Shown here piece by piece: positions 44,064 to 53,511 of a stretch of DNA of 64,000 nucleotides. Origin of the DNA: Ruegeria sp. Ofav3-42 (lineage in GTDB: Bacteria; Pseudomonadota; Alphaproteobacteria; Rhodobacterales; Rhodobacteraceae); the NCBI RefSeq assembly GCF_022347725.1, contig NZ_JAKRGB010000005.1, positions 214,539 to 278,538 of the forward strand, read 5' to 3'. Positions within the stretch are counted from its first letter, which is position 1, and each line of letters opens with the position of its first letter. Under the pieces are notes generated by a model. The model had not been told where the DNA came from, searched no databases, and saw only the letters and a program-made list of their open reading frames with translations. Both the position numbers and the translations under genes were made by a program.

Positions 44064-46277
44064 ATGGCAGATAAATCGAACTTCGACATATTGTATACCA
44101 TTGTAGACGAAGCGCCCGAGCTGGCCAGCGCCTCGTTCCTGCCCATCATTCGCAAGTTCGCTTCGGCGGCGGGTGTCAGCGTTGGTACCAAAGACATTTC
44201 CCTCGCGGGCCGTATTCTGGCGACTTTCCCGGAAAACCTGACCGACGCGCAGCGTATCACCGATGATCTGGCCGCTTTGGGCGAGCTGGTGAAAACCCCC
44301 GATGCCAATGTGATCAAGCTTCCGAACATTTCGGCCTCGGTCCCGCAGCTGGTGTCGGCTATCGAAGAACTGCAGTCGCAGGGCTACGATATCCCGAACT
44401 ATCCCGAAGAGCCGGCGACCGATGAGGAAAAAGCGATCCGTGCCCGTTATGACGCTATCAAAGGCTCGGCTGTGAACCCGGTTCTGCGCGAGGGCAATTC
44501 GGATCGCCGTGCGGCTCGCGCTGTTAAGAACTACGCCCAGAAAAACCCGCATTCGATGGGCGAATGGGTGTCGGACAGCAAAACCAAAGTGTCTTCTATG
44601 TCCGGCAACGATTTCTATGCCAATGAGAAATCGGCCACGATCACTGCTGCGCAAGCAGGTGATGCCAAGATCGAATTCGTCGGCAAGGACGGCAGCGTGA
44701 CCGTTCTAAAAGACGCATGGCCGCTGGCCGAAGGCACTGTTGCCGACGCAACCTTCATGTCGGTCAAGGCGCTGTCTTCGTTCATCGCAGACGCCATCGA
44801 GGACACCAAAAAAGACGGCACTATGTTCTCGCTACATATGAAAGCCACAATGATGAAGGTCTCGGACCCGATCATCTTCGGCTATGCGGTAAAGGCCTGG
44901 CTGGAACCGGTGTTCGAGAAATTCGGCGCGGAACTGGACGCCCTGGGTGTGAACCCGAACTCGGGTCTGGGTGATCTGCTGGATCGCGTGAAAGACAATG
45001 CCGACATCATGGCGGCAATTGACGCGATCAAGGCAGATCGTCCTTCGATGTACATGGTGGACTCGGACAAGGGTATCACCAACCTGCACGTGCCCTCGGA
45101 CGTGATCATCGACGCCTCGATGCCCGCCGTGATCCGTGCGGGCGGCAAAGGTTGGGATGAGACCGGGGCCAAGGGCGACACCAACTGCGTGATCCCTGAT
45201 CGTTGCTATGCGCCCGTCTATGACGAGACCATCAACTTCTTCAAAGCCAACGGCGCACTGAACCCGGCCACTGCCGGCGCAGTCGCCAACGTGGGTCTAA
45301 TGGCACAGAAGGCCGAGGAATACGGTTCGCACCCGACTACTTTCGAAGCACCTGCTGACGGCACCATCCGCATTGTTCTGGCCAATGGTGACGTTCTGCA
45401 CTCGCACGACGTCGAGAAGGGCGACATCTGGCGTTCCTGCACCGTCAAGAAAGCGCCGATCGAAAACTGGATTCAACTGGCGATGGACCGTCAGCGCCTG
45501 ACCGGTTCCGAGGCGATCTTCTGGCTCGACGCGAACCGTGCGCATGATGCAGAGTTGATCAAATACGTTAAACCGGCGCTTGAGGCGGCGGGCGTGGCAG
45601 ACAAGTTTCTGATCATGGCCCCGCGTGAGGCGACCCGTCAGTCGCTGGAAACCATCACAGCGGGCAAGGACAGCATCGCCATCACCGGCAACGTGCTGCG
45701 CGACTACCTGACCGACCTGTTCCCAATCCTGGAACTGGGCACCTCGGCCAAGATGCTGTCGATCGTCAAACTGATGAATGGCGGTGGGCTGTTCGAGACG
45801 GGTGCAGGTGGTTCGGCACCGAAACACGTGCAGCAACTGGTCGAAGAAAACCACCTGCGCTGGGACTCGATGGGTGAGTTCTGCGCTTTGGGTGAATCGC
45901 TGAACTTCCTGGCCGACAGCAAAGGCAACGCCAAGGCAGGTGTTCTGGGTGCTGCGGCCGAAGCAGCTACGCAGGGCATTCTGGATAACAACAATTCGCC
46001 CAGCCGCAAAGTCGGTCAGCCCGATAACCGCGACAGCCACTACTGGTTTGCGCGTTACTGGGCCGAAGCTTTGGCCGCGCAATCGGATGACGCAGAACTG
46101 GCAGCCGAGTTCGCTCCGATCGCCAAGGAATTGGCAGGCAAAGAAGGTCAGATACTGTCCGAACTTGAGACTGCGCAGGGTGCGGAAGCGGACCTGGGAG
46201 GGTACTATCACACCGATCCGGCGAAAACTGCGGCGGTCATGCGTCCCAGCGCGACACTGAACGCGATCATCGACTGA
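44064..46277 (+). CDS. icd: Monomeric NADP-dependent isocitrate dehydrogenase
   Basis: A 737-aa monomeric-type isocitrate dehydrogenase, which oxidatively decarboxylates isocitrate to 2-oxoglutarate in the TCA cycle. Length and motifs are those of the monomeric family: [19 protein letters not shown] at the start, [17 protein letters not shown] with the substrate-binding region, [14 protein letters not shown], and [17 protein letters not shown] near the end. It is unrelated in sequence to the dimeric Icd. Stand-alone gene followed by a strong terminator. Confidence 0.95.
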   Translation: MADKSNFDILYTIVDEAPELASASFLPIIRKFASAAGVSVGTKDISLAGRILATFPENLTDAQRITDDLAALGELVKTPDANVIKLPNISASVPQLVSAIEELQSQGYDIPNYPEEPATDEEKAIRARYDAIKGSAVNPVLREGNSDRRAARAVKNYAQKNPHSMGEWVSDSKTKVSSMSGNDFYANEKSATITAAQAGDAKIEFVGKDGSVTVLKDAWPLAEGTVADATFMSVKALSSFIADAIEDTKKDGTMFSLHMKATMMKVSDPIIFGYAVKAWLEPVFEKFGAELDALGVNPNSGLGDLLDRVKDNADIMAAIDAIKADRPSMYMVDSDKGITNLHVPSDVIIDASMPAVIRAGGKGWDETGAKGDTNCVIPDRCYAPVYDETINFFKANGALNPATAGAVANVGLMAQKAEEYGSHPTTFEAPADGTIRIVLANGDVLHSHDVEKGDIWRSCTVKKAPIENWIQLAMDRQRLTGSEAIFWLDANRAHDAELIKYVKPALEAAGVADKFLIMAPREATRQSLETITAGKDSIAITGNVLRDYLTDLFPILELGTSAKMLSIVKLMNGGGLFETGAGGSAPKHVQQLVEENHLRWDSMGEFCALGESLNFLADSKGNAKAGVLGAAAEAATQGILDNNNSPSRKVGQPDNRDSHYWFARYWAEALAAQSDDAELAAEFAPIAKELAGKEGQILSELETAQGAEADLGGYYHTDPAKTAAVMRPSATLNAIID

Positions 46278-46284
46278 TAGACAG

Positions 46285-46315
46285 TACCCACGCCTTGCGG
46301 CGTGGGTATTTTTTT
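46285..46315 (+). terminator. Rho-independent terminator of icd
   Basis: TACCCACGCC (46285-46294) and GGCGTGGGTA (46299-46308) form a perfect 10-bp stem with a TTGC loop and a following run of seven T, starting 8 bp after the icd stop. Confidence 0.92.
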
Positions 46316-46336
46316 GTTATTTGAAACAGTTGCACG

Positions 46337-46370
46337 AAAAAAGGGCCGACCCCCAAAGTCGGCCCTTTTT
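46337..46370. terminator. Bidirectional terminator between icd and the LysM-SBP operon
   Basis: AAGGGCCGAC (46341-46350) and GTCGGCCCTT (46358-46367) form a 10-bp stem with a 7-nt loop. A-run before (46337-46342) and T-run after (46366-46370) make it usable in both directions. Confidence 0.85.
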
Positions 46371-46504
46371 GAGTGAGTGGTAAGGCCAGAGCCTCACCGG
46401 TACAGTTGGGTTCCATACTATCCCATCGGTTAAAATTCGGTATTAGGGGTTTCCCGTAGTCGTTTGGGATCCATCAACGAACAAGTGTTGATCCTCTGGG
46501 TTTG

Positions 46505-46536
46505 AACAAAAAAGGGCTGGTCAGTAGACCAGCCCT
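46505..46536 (-). terminator. Terminator at the end of the minus-strand signalling/GTPase cluster
   Basis: AGGGCTGGTC (46513-46522) and GACCAGCCCT (46527-46536) form a 10-bp stem with a 4-nt loop. On the minus strand it is followed by TTTTTTG (46512-46506), 24 bp after the stop codon of the last gene of the cluster. Confidence 0.88.
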
Positions 46537-46559
46537 CGGACACTCGGAATTCCGAATGA

Positions 46560-47669
46560 TCAGTTCGAAGCTGCCATCAGCTTTTCGTTGTGCTCGCGCA
46601 GCGTGTCCGAAACGATTGCGTACCATTCGCCGGATTCGCGCATCTCGTTCAGGCCTTTGTTCAGCATCGCCAGGTACTGCTTGCCGAACGGGTTGCTGCG
46701 GTGGCTGATGAAGCGCAGCGAGGACAGCGAGGTGACGAAGGGATTTTCAACCAGATCGTTCTGGTTCAGGCCCATTTCCACCATGGTGTCCGAGAACAGC
46801 TGAACTTCGAAGGTCGCAACATCCGCGGTGCCGGTCAGAACCGCATCAAGGCACTCACGTGCGGTGATCGGCTGCATCAGCGTCATGGTTTCGCCGTTGT
46901 GCAGACCTTCCTGCTCCATATCGTGGATGAACCAACCGTCCATCCGGCAGACAGTGGCGCCTTGAAGCTGATCAAAGGTCGTAGCGCTTGCATACTGACT
47001 TTCCGGGAGCGTGTAGAAGCCAACCACGATGTCATAAACCGGAACGGACGAGTCAAACTGAGTGCAGCGCACTTCGGTTTCCCAGGACCATTCGTAAGTA
47101 CGGTTGGTACAGTCCGGCATGTTCCAGGCCATCGACACATCGAACGCGCCCAGCGGCAGCAGAGTTTCCAGGTGAGAGTTCCAGTCATCCACGAAGCTGA
47201 CCGAGTAGTCGCGTGCGTTGCCGCCACGCTGCAGCGCGGTGGTTCCCAGGCGGGTGATCGCGCCACCGCCGTTCAGCGATTCATCCGCGAAAGGTGCCCA
47301 GCCGTTACCCGTTACCAGCTTGATCGGCGGCTGATAGACGCTCGAACGCTTGACGCTGGCTGCGCGGGCTTCTTCCGCCGCGATGATTTCCTGGGCGGTC
47401 TGACCGTTGGGCAGGCTACCGTCGGCACAGGGCAGGGCCAGAACCAGACCGGGCTCAAGCGCGTTCGGGTTCGTGATGATGTTGCGGTTTGCGTTGAAGA
47501 TCGGCTGATAGTTCGACGTACCGTATGCTGCGATGGCGATTGTGGCCATCGTGTCGCCATCTGCGACCGTGTAGTTTGTACAGGCTTCCTGTGCAGCGGC
47601 TGCGCCTGCGCTCAGGGCGGTGACGGCCGTGGCCGACATCACAACTTTCTTCAGATTGAATTCAAACAT
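46560..47669 (-). CDS. Secreted LysM domain / solute-binding-protein-like fusion
   Basis: A 369-aa exported protein. The ATG at 47669 has GGAGGAAG 5 bp upstream. A Sec signal (cleavage near AAAAQ) is followed by a LysM peptidoglycan-binding domain (about 32-82: YTVADGDTMATIAIAAYG, FNANRNI, LEPGLVLALP), bracketed by C30 and C81, a likely disulfide. The rest (about 115-369) is a family-3 solute-binding-protein-like domain (KLVTGNGWAPFADES, SGEWYAIVSDTLREH). There is no adjacent permease, so a wall-tethered sensor role is more likely than transport (inference). Paralogue of the next gene upstream; last gene of the cluster. Confidence 0.8.
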   Translation of the reverse strand: MFEFNLKKVVMSATAVTALSAGAAAAQEACTNYTVADGDTMATIAIAAYGTSNYQPIFNANRNIITNPNALEPGLVLALPCADGSLPNGQTAQEIIAAEEARAASVKRSSVYQPPIKLVTGNGWAPFADESLNGGGAITRLGTTALQRGGNARDYSVSFVDDWNSHLETLLPLGAFDVSMAWNMPDCTNRTYEWSWETEVRCTQFDSSVPVYDIVVGFYTLPESQYASATTFDQLQGATVCRMDGWFIHDMEQEGLHNGETMTLMQPITARECLDAVLTGTADVATFEVQLFSDTMVEMGLNQNDLVENPFVTSLSSLRFISHRSNPFGKQYLAMLNKGLNEMRESGEWYAIVSDTLREHNEKLMAASN

Positions 47670-47710
47670 GTCCACTTCCTCCAGACTTTTTAGTCAGGCC
47701 GATTGGGGCC

Positions 47711-48973
47711 TTAGCCATTTTCCATTTGATGACGCAGAGCGGCTGAAACGATGTCTCGCCACTCTCCGGATTGCTGCATGATTGCCAGACCCTGATTGAG
47801 CGTCTCAAGGATCGCCTCCCCATCAGGATTATCTTTGTGGGTCATGACGTTAAGCGACTTGATTGCCGCCAGATTGGGGTTTTCGATGATACGGTGTTCA
47901 TAGCCCAGCCGTCCGATCGCTTCGACGGCCAGGTGGGCCTCGATCGCGACGATATCGGCAGTGCCGTCCATAAGCGCGTGAAAGCACTCATCTGGCGAAA
48001 CCGGGCGCATAAGCGAGATTGCCGGTTCGTACAGCCCAACCGCGTCCATATGCGACAGCGACCAGCCTTCGGGACGGCAAATGGTTGTGCCCGCGAAATC
48101 CGCATATGTCAGCGTTTGTTCATAGCCCGAGCCTTCGCGGGCAAAGAACGTGTCCACAACTTCGTAGAACGGGTTCGAGAAGTTGTATGTTTCGCATCGC
48201 GCGCGGTCCTTTTCCGACAGTAGCTCGGCCTCTTCGCAGTTCGGACGCGACCAAGGGAAGGTTGCATCGAACGCCAGAGTCGGCATCAGCAGATCCAGAT
48301 GCGACGACCAGTCATTGACGAACTGGATCTTGTAAGCCTGTTCGGGAGCAGCGCGCAGCATCGCAGTTTCGACCAGATAGGTGTAGAGCCCGCGATTTGG
48401 CAGTGCTTCGTCAGTGAAAGGCGCGTAATTGCCGCCGGTGATCAGCAGCAGTTGGCGGTCACGGATTTCCGGGCGTTCGCCATCATCCGCGTTACGGATC
48501 AGCGCAGCGGCCTCGGCCCGTGCTGCTTCGATCTCTTCTTTAGCTGCGGCTTTTGCTGCAACAACCGCGTCTTCGCTTGCCTGTTTGGCCTCAGCTTCCG
48601 CTTCGGCAACGCGGGCTTCCGCTTCGGCGATAGCCTTTGCAGCGCGATCTTCGGCTGCCTTGACCAACTCAGCTGCCATTTCGGCGGCCATGGCTTCGGC
48701 TTCGGTTTGCGGAGCGGCCGGAGCACGCCCGATGTCTTCCAGACAAGGCATGGTCAGAACGTCGCCCACCCGAATAATGTTCGGGTTATTGCCGATCACA
48801 TCCCGGTTGGCGTCATAGATGATGCGAAAATCTTCGGTTGAGTACACTTCGATGGTCAGCTCACGAAGGCTGTCGCCGCGTTGAATTTCATACGTTGAGC
48901 ACGCCTGTTGCGCCGATGCTGTGCCCGCTGCGGCAGCAAGTGCCAGACTGGATATGATCAGATGGGGTCTCAT
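47711..48973 (-). CDS. Secreted LysM / coiled-coil / solute-binding-protein-like fusion
   Basis: A 420-aa paralogue of the preceding entry. The ATG at 48973 (MRPHLIISSLALAAAAG) begins a Sec signal ending ASAQ; AGGA lies upstream. The LysM domain is at 28-77 with bracketing C25 and C77. An Ala/Glu-rich coiled coil at about 88-160 is absent from its paralogue. The binding-protein-like domain is at about 172-420 (LLLITGGNYAPFTDEALPN, SGEWRDIVSAALRHQ). Lies 22 bp after the PP2C gene on the same strand. It could span from peptidoglycan toward the kinase's periplasmic domain, but this is inference. Confidence 0.8.
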   Translation of the reverse strand: MRPHLIISSLALAAAAGTASAQQACSTYEIQRGDSLRELTIEVYSTEDFRIIYDANRDVIGNNPNIIRVGDVLTMPCLEDIGRAPAAPQTEAEAMAAEMAAELVKAAEDRAAKAIAEAEARVAEAEAEAKQASEDAVVAAKAAAKEEIEAARAEAAALIRNADDGERPEIRDRQLLLITGGNYAPFTDEALPNRGLYTYLVETAMLRAAPEQAYKIQFVNDWSSHLDLLMPTLAFDATFPWSRPNCEEAELLSEKDRARCETYNFSNPFYEVVDTFFAREGSGYEQTLTYADFAGTTICRPEGWSLSHMDAVGLYEPAISLMRPVSPDECFHALMDGTADIVAIEAHLAVEAIGRLGYEHRIIENPNLAAIKSLNVMTHKDNPDGEAILETLNQGLAIMQQSGEWRDIVSAALRHQMENG

Positions 48974-48995
48974 GGGTCCTGTTGCTTTGCCTTGT

Positions 48996-49781
48996 TTAGT
49001 TTTTTGTGAGTTTGACGACACCGATCGATGCGTTGTCCTGATCCGGATCGCCTTTGGTCTTCAGTGCAAGCTGCAGCGCCCCGGCGATGTCCTGCGCCAA
49101 GCCGTTCGCGTTGGCCTGAAGAATGGACTGAATTTCCGCGTTGCTGAGGTATTGCAGGCCATCACTGCCCAAAATCAGAATATCCGAGGGCGTAAGATCA
49201 AGCGGATCCTCGGGGCAATCGACCTTGGGGATTGCTGCCCCCATGATGACCGAGGTCAACTGATTTCGGTCGGGATGCGCCAGCGCTTCGGCTTCGGTCA
49301 GAAGCCCCTCAGCCACCTGCGCATCAATGATCGGCGCCATGGAGTGGTCTTCATTGACCTGAGTGAGTTTGCCGTCCCGGAACAGGTAGAGCGGGCTGTC
49401 ACCGATCGAAATCCAGAACACTCGCTGCCCCATCAAAAGTACGCCCAACATGGTCGATCCCATGTTGAATCCGGCACCTTGTTCTTCGCAGTGGTTGGCG
49501 ATGGCCGCGTTGGCCTGCATCGCAGCTAAGGGTAGGGCGTCGATCAGGGCGGTTTCGGACGGTGTGCCGGCTTCAAGTTCTGCATCCAATGAGTCGCGCC
49601 AGGCCCGGATAACCAGTTCAGAGGCAATTTCACCTGCTGCGTGGCCTCCCATGCCGTCGGCGACGACAACATAGCCAGCGTTCGCCGTGTCAAACATACG
49701 CGATGCAACCGCGTCTTCCTGCGTGTCCCGCTGGCCCTTGTCCAGGATCAGCGCAATGTCATATGCCGGTTTCGCCAGCAT
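48996..49781 (-). CDS. PP2C-family Ser/Thr protein phosphatase
   Basis: A 261-aa PPM/PP2C phosphatase. Metal-binding motifs are in order: DTQEDA (residues 19-24), VADGMGGHAAGE, the GDSPLY variant of GDSR, ILGSDGL and DNASIGVV at the end. It removes phosphate from Ser/Thr residues and is the natural antagonist of the kinase encoded at 50993-53173, with the FHA gene between them. It is soluble, cytoplasmic and lacks a membrane segment. Only 3 bp separate it from the FHA gene. Confidence 0.92.
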   Translation of the reverse strand: MLAKPAYDIALILDKGQRDTQEDAVASRMFDTANAGYVVVADGMGGHAAGEIASELVIRAWRDSLDAELEAGTPSETALIDALPLAAMQANAAIANHCEEQGAGFNMGSTMLGVLLMGQRVFWISIGDSPLYLFRDGKLTQVNEDHSMAPIIDAQVAEGLLTEAEALAHPDRNQLTSVIMGAAIPKVDCPEDPLDLTPSDILILGSDGLQYLSNAEIQSILQANANGLAQDIAGALQLALKTKGDPDQDNASIGVVKLTKN

Positions 49782-49784
49782 CTA

Positions 49785-50786
49785 TCAGGAGTCCCGCCAA
49801 TCAAAGCCGTCATCACAGAAGGCGGCGAAACGAATTGAGGTTTCGCTGATCCGGATCAAGTCGCCGCTCGACAGGGCGACGGTGCTGAGAACCGGTTTAC
49901 CGTTCAGGCGCACCAGATTGGCTTTGCCGCCATGACCCAGATAGCATTTGCGATCTTCGGGATCATAGGCAATCACCGCGTGGTTGCTGCGGGATATGCC
50001 GGTGTCGCCAAAGTCCAGCTGAATGGCCTGATCGTCATTACGGCCAATCTGCATCAATCCTTCGGTCAGCGTGATGCTTGCACCGCGGCCCGGGCCGCCT
50101 GTTATAACCAGCCACCCGACCGGGAAGGATTGTTCGGCGTTTTCGGTTTTCCCGACCGGTTCCGCTGTTTCGATCAGGTCCTGAACATGCGTGTCGGCGC
50201 GTTCGAAACCCAGGAATGTCGTCTTGACGCGACCCCGGCGATCTTCGGCCGGAGCGGGCTGCGGTTCCTGTGGTGCTTCGGCCACTGGGTCCTGGACGGC
50301 AGGCTCATCTGTCACAACGTCCACAACTTGTTCGGGTTCAGCAACTTCGACCTGAACGAGGGTTTCCTCGACTTGTTCGGGTTCAGCAACTTCGACCTGA
50401 ACGAGGGTTTCCTCGACAGCCTCTTCAGGGGCGGATTCGGCATTTTCTTCGGCGGCCGTGTGAAGCGAAACGACGGCCTCGTCTTCAGGTTCTTGTGCCT
50501 CATCGATGACTTCAGCGAAAACGATGTCATCTTCAGCTTTAACAAAAGCAACTTCCTCGCCCGCGGAAAACTCAGGCATTTTCTCTTCGGGAATCAGTTC
50601 ATCGGTTTCTTCGTAGCTGTCCGTGGAGGACATATTGCCGCCAGCCAACGCTTCGCGCAGCGCGTTAAAGTCGGCAATCGGTTCGGCTTTTTCCGCCTCT
50701 GGCGTTGTCGCTTCTTCCGCTTCGGTCCCTTTGGGTTTGCCGGCACCTTCGAGAAGCCGGCTAAGAGGGCTTTTGTATTTAAACAT
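49785..50786 (-). CDS. FHA-domain protein with acidic tandem-repeat linker
   Basis: A 333-aa protein. Residues 1-25 are basic. A long Glu/Val/Ala/Pro-rich disordered stretch (26-185) contains two identical 15-residue units (125-139, 140-154). Residues 222-333 form a forkhead-associated domain, with phospho-Thr-binding landmarks GR (248-249), SRSNH (265-269) and LNGKPV. FHA domains bind phosphothreonine, so it is probably a substrate or adaptor of the neighbouring kinase. The ATG at 50786 has AGAGG upstream; the in-frame region before it is short and featureless. Confidence 0.85.
   Translation of the reverse strand: MFKYKSPLSRLLEGAGKPKGTEAEEATTPEAEKAEPIADFNALREALAGGNMSSTDSYEETDELIPEEKMPEFSAGEEVAFVKAEDDIVFAEVIDEAQEPEDEAVVSLHTAAEENAESAPEEAVEETLVQVEVAEPEQVEETLVQVEVAEPEQVVDVVTDEPAVQDPVAEAPQEPQPAPAEDRRGRVKTTFLGFERADTHVQDLIETAEPVGKTENAEQSFPVGWLVITGGPGRGASITLTEGLMQIGRNDDQAIQLDFGDTGISRSNHAVIAYDPEDRKCYLGHGGKANLVRLNGKPVLSTVALSSGDLIRISETSIRFAAFCDDGFDWRDS
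50326..50415. repeat. Perfect 45-bp tandem duplication within the FHA gene
   Basis: Bases 50326-50370 and 50371-50415 are identical 45-bp units in tandem, each encoding one 15-residue EETLVQVEVAEPEQV unit. Identity without synonymous differences indicates a recent duplication and a site of likely length variation between strains. Confidence 0.9.
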
Positions 50787-50992
50787 GGTGTCGACACCTC
50801 TGATTCTTGGCACAGGACGAGCGTCCCATGGAGCTGCTTCTTACCTCTGCGCGCACTTGCACAACGGCACGGATATTATTGATAACAAGGTCACTTTTGA
50901 CTTCTGCGGCGGGTCGGTTCCCGCCAGGGTCGCCAACTATGGCGCAACCCTCAGCAAACACACGCTGGCAGATCACATACGAACCGGTCAGA

Positions 50993-53173
50993 TCACTCCT
51001 GCGCTAACGGCATGTTGGCATTCGTCTCGACCCCAATGCGCAAGACGCTGAACCTTGCCTGAGGTTGATTTTCGGAAACAAGCGCGGCCAGCAAGGCATC
51101 CAGGCTTTCCGCGGCATCAACGGCCGTACCGGAATTTGCCTCAGAGACCAGAACATCGCCTTTCTGCAATGTGCCTTCCGCTTCCGGCGGCACAGAGCTT
51201 ACAACTGTCTTCCAACCTTCGCTGTCCTTGTTCTGAATGGTAAAGACATAGCCGTTTTCCAGACCAAGAACGCGCATGGCGGGCAGGGCCAGCAATCCGT
51301 TTTGTGGACGCGTCTCACCCAAAGGCCGATACCGGGCAGAAACGCGGATATAACCATCCGGATCTACTTTCAGATCGTTCAGCACCTGAGCGGCAAAACT
51401 TGAGTCCGCTTTTACCGGCTTGCCATTCAGAGTGTAGATCGTGGCACCGCGTTGCACCCACTCACCGACAATCGCCGGGTCCATGTCTGCGTCAACGCCG
51501 GTGACGGCAATCACGTTTCCGGTCGAAGCACGTCGCCGAGATGTTTGAAACGGAATTTCCACATCCCAATGCGAAAATGCGACCTGCGGCTCCGCCAGTT
51601 CAACGGGTTCCGCCGGAACGGCCGGAGCGGCCTCTGCAGGCGCTGATTCACCTACCTCAGCTTCAGCTTCTTCCGTAGCCGCGGTTTCAACCTCATCCGC
51701 GACGACCGGAGTTTCCTGGGCCTGCTCGACAGGCTCTGGCTTGGATTCGATTTCCGATGGAGTGGGTTCAGCTTGTGCTGGTGCTGGTTCGACTACAGCT
51801 TCGGAAACCTGCTCGACTGGTTCCTCTGCGGGTGCATCAACTGCTGCCGTTTCTTCGACGGCGCTTGTCTCTGCAGGTGTTTGCACGGACGCGGTCTCTT
51901 GTGGCGGGGCTTCTTTTCCCCCGGACATCATAAAGAACCCGCCCGCCGCCAAGGCCGCGACGACGGCCGCGCCAACCACAATCTTGCCCGCACCGCTTGA
52001 TCCGCTTTTGACAACGGTATCCACGGCAACCGCGGCGTCCTCTTTTGGGGTGAATGTGGCGAGTTCGTCGTCTTTTTTGTCCTCATTGCCCAGTGCAATG
52101 TCGGCGTTGCCTGCCAGAAGTGCGGTTACGACTGCTTCGGCGTTTTCACTCTCGGCCTTAATTCTGGCCTTCTCTGCTTCTTCGTCTTTGTGGTCCATAG
52201 CCACAATCACCGAAACGGGCCGGTAATCAAAGCTGTCGAACATCACACTGGGGCCACGGAACATGCGCAGCCAATCCAGAGCGGTTTGCAGACGATCCGT
52301 CGCGTGAACTTCCATCGCCTTGTCAATGGCTTCCAAGAAACCGTCAGGGTATCCCTCAAAGCGTCCAGCCAACGGCGAGTAGGGGTCATCCTGACCGTTG
52401 TTGAATGCGTTCAGACGGGTCTGGCCATCAATCGGACGCTCACCGCTGATCGCATGATAGAGAGTGGCCGCAAGGACGTAGAGGTCACTGCTCGGCCCTT
52501 GTTCTGCGCCGCGAACGTAAAACTCATGAGGCGAATACCCGTCCTTGATGACACGCAAGGTCAGAAGCGCGGCGGACTGGTTCGCAGCCTGTTCACGCGC
52601 GGCACCAAAGTCGATCAAAACCGGGTCGCCGTTTTCGTCAATCAGAATGTTGTCAGGCGAGATATCGCGGTGCAACATGCCGCTTTGGTGGATGAACGAG
52701 ACCGCAGACAACATTTTTTCAGTGACCTGAACGATGAAATCGGGGCCGGTCTTGTTGTCCGGGTTTTCGACATAATCCAGCAGATCGCAGCCGCGGATGT
52801 AATCCATCGCGATATATGCGGTGTCGTTGTCTTCAAAAACCTGATGAACGTCGACGATGTTGGGATGCACCAGGCGCGCGTGGTTGCGGGCTTCCTGAAT
52901 GAACAGATCAATGATCGAGCGGAGATCGTCCTTGTAACCCGGCTCGACGGGTTCAACCAGATCGCCATTCCGGCGACAAAGAGCACCCGGATAGCATTCC
53001 TTGATCACAACTTCGCGTTCCAGGCTATCGCGTGCGAGGTAGGTGATCCCAAATCCGCCATTGCTAATGAAGCGCAGGATTTCGTACTGCCCGCGCAACA
53101 GCTTGGCGCCGGGTTGAAGTCCTTCAATTTTTGGTTCGTCGTGCTTCGCGCCGACGGCCTGGTTGTGGCTCAT
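50993..53173 (-). CDS. Membrane Ser/Thr protein kinase with PDZ-like C-terminal domain
   Basis: A 726-aa Hanks-type kinase. The kinase domain (about 30-305) has the glycine loop SNGGFGITYLARD, K58 in VVIKE, E94, catalytic D170 in HRDISPDN and DFG at 188-190, so it should be active. After a cytoplasmic linker a single membrane helix spans about 397-416. An Ala/Glu/Pro-rich stretch of some 130 residues leads to a periplasmic region whose end (about 560-726) looks like tandem PDZ-like folds (ATIYTLNGKPVKADSSFA, LQKGDVLVSE). It probably senses an envelope cue. It sits 206 bp upstream of the FHA gene and downstream of the GTPase block. Confidence 0.9.
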   Translation of the reverse strand: MSHNQAVGAKHDEPKIEGLQPGAKLLRGQYEILRFISNGGFGITYLARDSLEREVVIKECYPGALCRRNGDLVEPVEPGYKDDLRSIIDLFIQEARNHARLVHPNIVDVHQVFEDNDTAYIAMDYIRGCDLLDYVENPDNKTGPDFIVQVTEKMLSAVSFIHQSGMLHRDISPDNILIDENGDPVLIDFGAAREQAANQSAALLTLRVIKDGYSPHEFYVRGAEQGPSSDLYVLAATLYHAISGERPIDGQTRLNAFNNGQDDPYSPLAGRFEGYPDGFLEAIDKAMEVHATDRLQTALDWLRMFRGPSVMFDSFDYRPVSVIVAMDHKDEEAEKARIKAESENAEAVVTALLAGNADIALGNEDKKDDELATFTPKEDAAVAVDTVVKSGSSGAGKIVVGAAVVAALAAGGFFMMSGGKEAPPQETASVQTPAETSAVEETAAVDAPAEEPVEQVSEAVVEPAPAQAEPTPSEIESKPEPVEQAQETPVVADEVETAATEEAEAEVGESAPAEAAPAVPAEPVELAEPQVAFSHWDVEIPFQTSRRRASTGNVIAVTGVDADMDPAIVGEWVQRGATIYTLNGKPVKADSSFAAQVLNDLKVDPDGYIRVSARYRPLGETRPQNGLLALPAMRVLGLENGYVFTIQNKDSEGWKTVVSSVPPEAEGTLQKGDVLVSEANSGTAVDAAESLDALLAALVSENQPQARFSVLRIGVETNANMPLAQE

Positions 53174-53511
53174 TTCTTTCCGCCCGTTCTAATCGTTTTG
53201 CGGCGTCATTAACTGGGCGACTAGCCCGCGAACTCACAACCAAACACAACCGCAGGACACTGAAGAACGTTAGACGTTTCAAATTTGACTTTATTGGGGC
53301 CGCCTGATGGCTTCACTAAGAACCAAGCTCTCGCATAATCAATATTTAGAGTCGTGTCGCTCGGCGACGCCTATATGTAGTTTTTACGCAGGTGAAATTT
53401 GCGGACTGAACGCCTGTATTTTGCGGAATGGTCTCTGATTCCGAAACAATCGGAGTGCGATTCTTCGGTTCTCGAATCGCTGCGCTGCGGCTCAATTATA
53501 GCGGGAAGGGG
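53174..53511. other. Gap between the GTPase block and the kinase gene
   Basis: A 338-bp non-coding stretch, the longest inside the cluster. The part next to the kinase is AT-richer and probably holds the promoter for kinase, FHA, PP2C and LysM genes. No clear terminator, repeat or small gene was recognised. Confidence 0.45.

Noticed and set aside
46378..46500. Possible RNA gene between the terminators (contains GGGTTCCATAC, like a T-arm)
   Set aside because: No cloverleaf or acceptor pairing could be drawn; the region separates convergent genes and is bounded by terminators.
50326..50415. Direct repeats as a CRISPR or attachment site
   Set aside because: Two abutting in-frame coding units with no spacers; they belong to the FHA gene.
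49932..50882. 316-codon plus-strand frame opposite the FHA gene
   Set aside because: Phe-rich low-complexity translation produced by the Glu-rich linker on the other strand.
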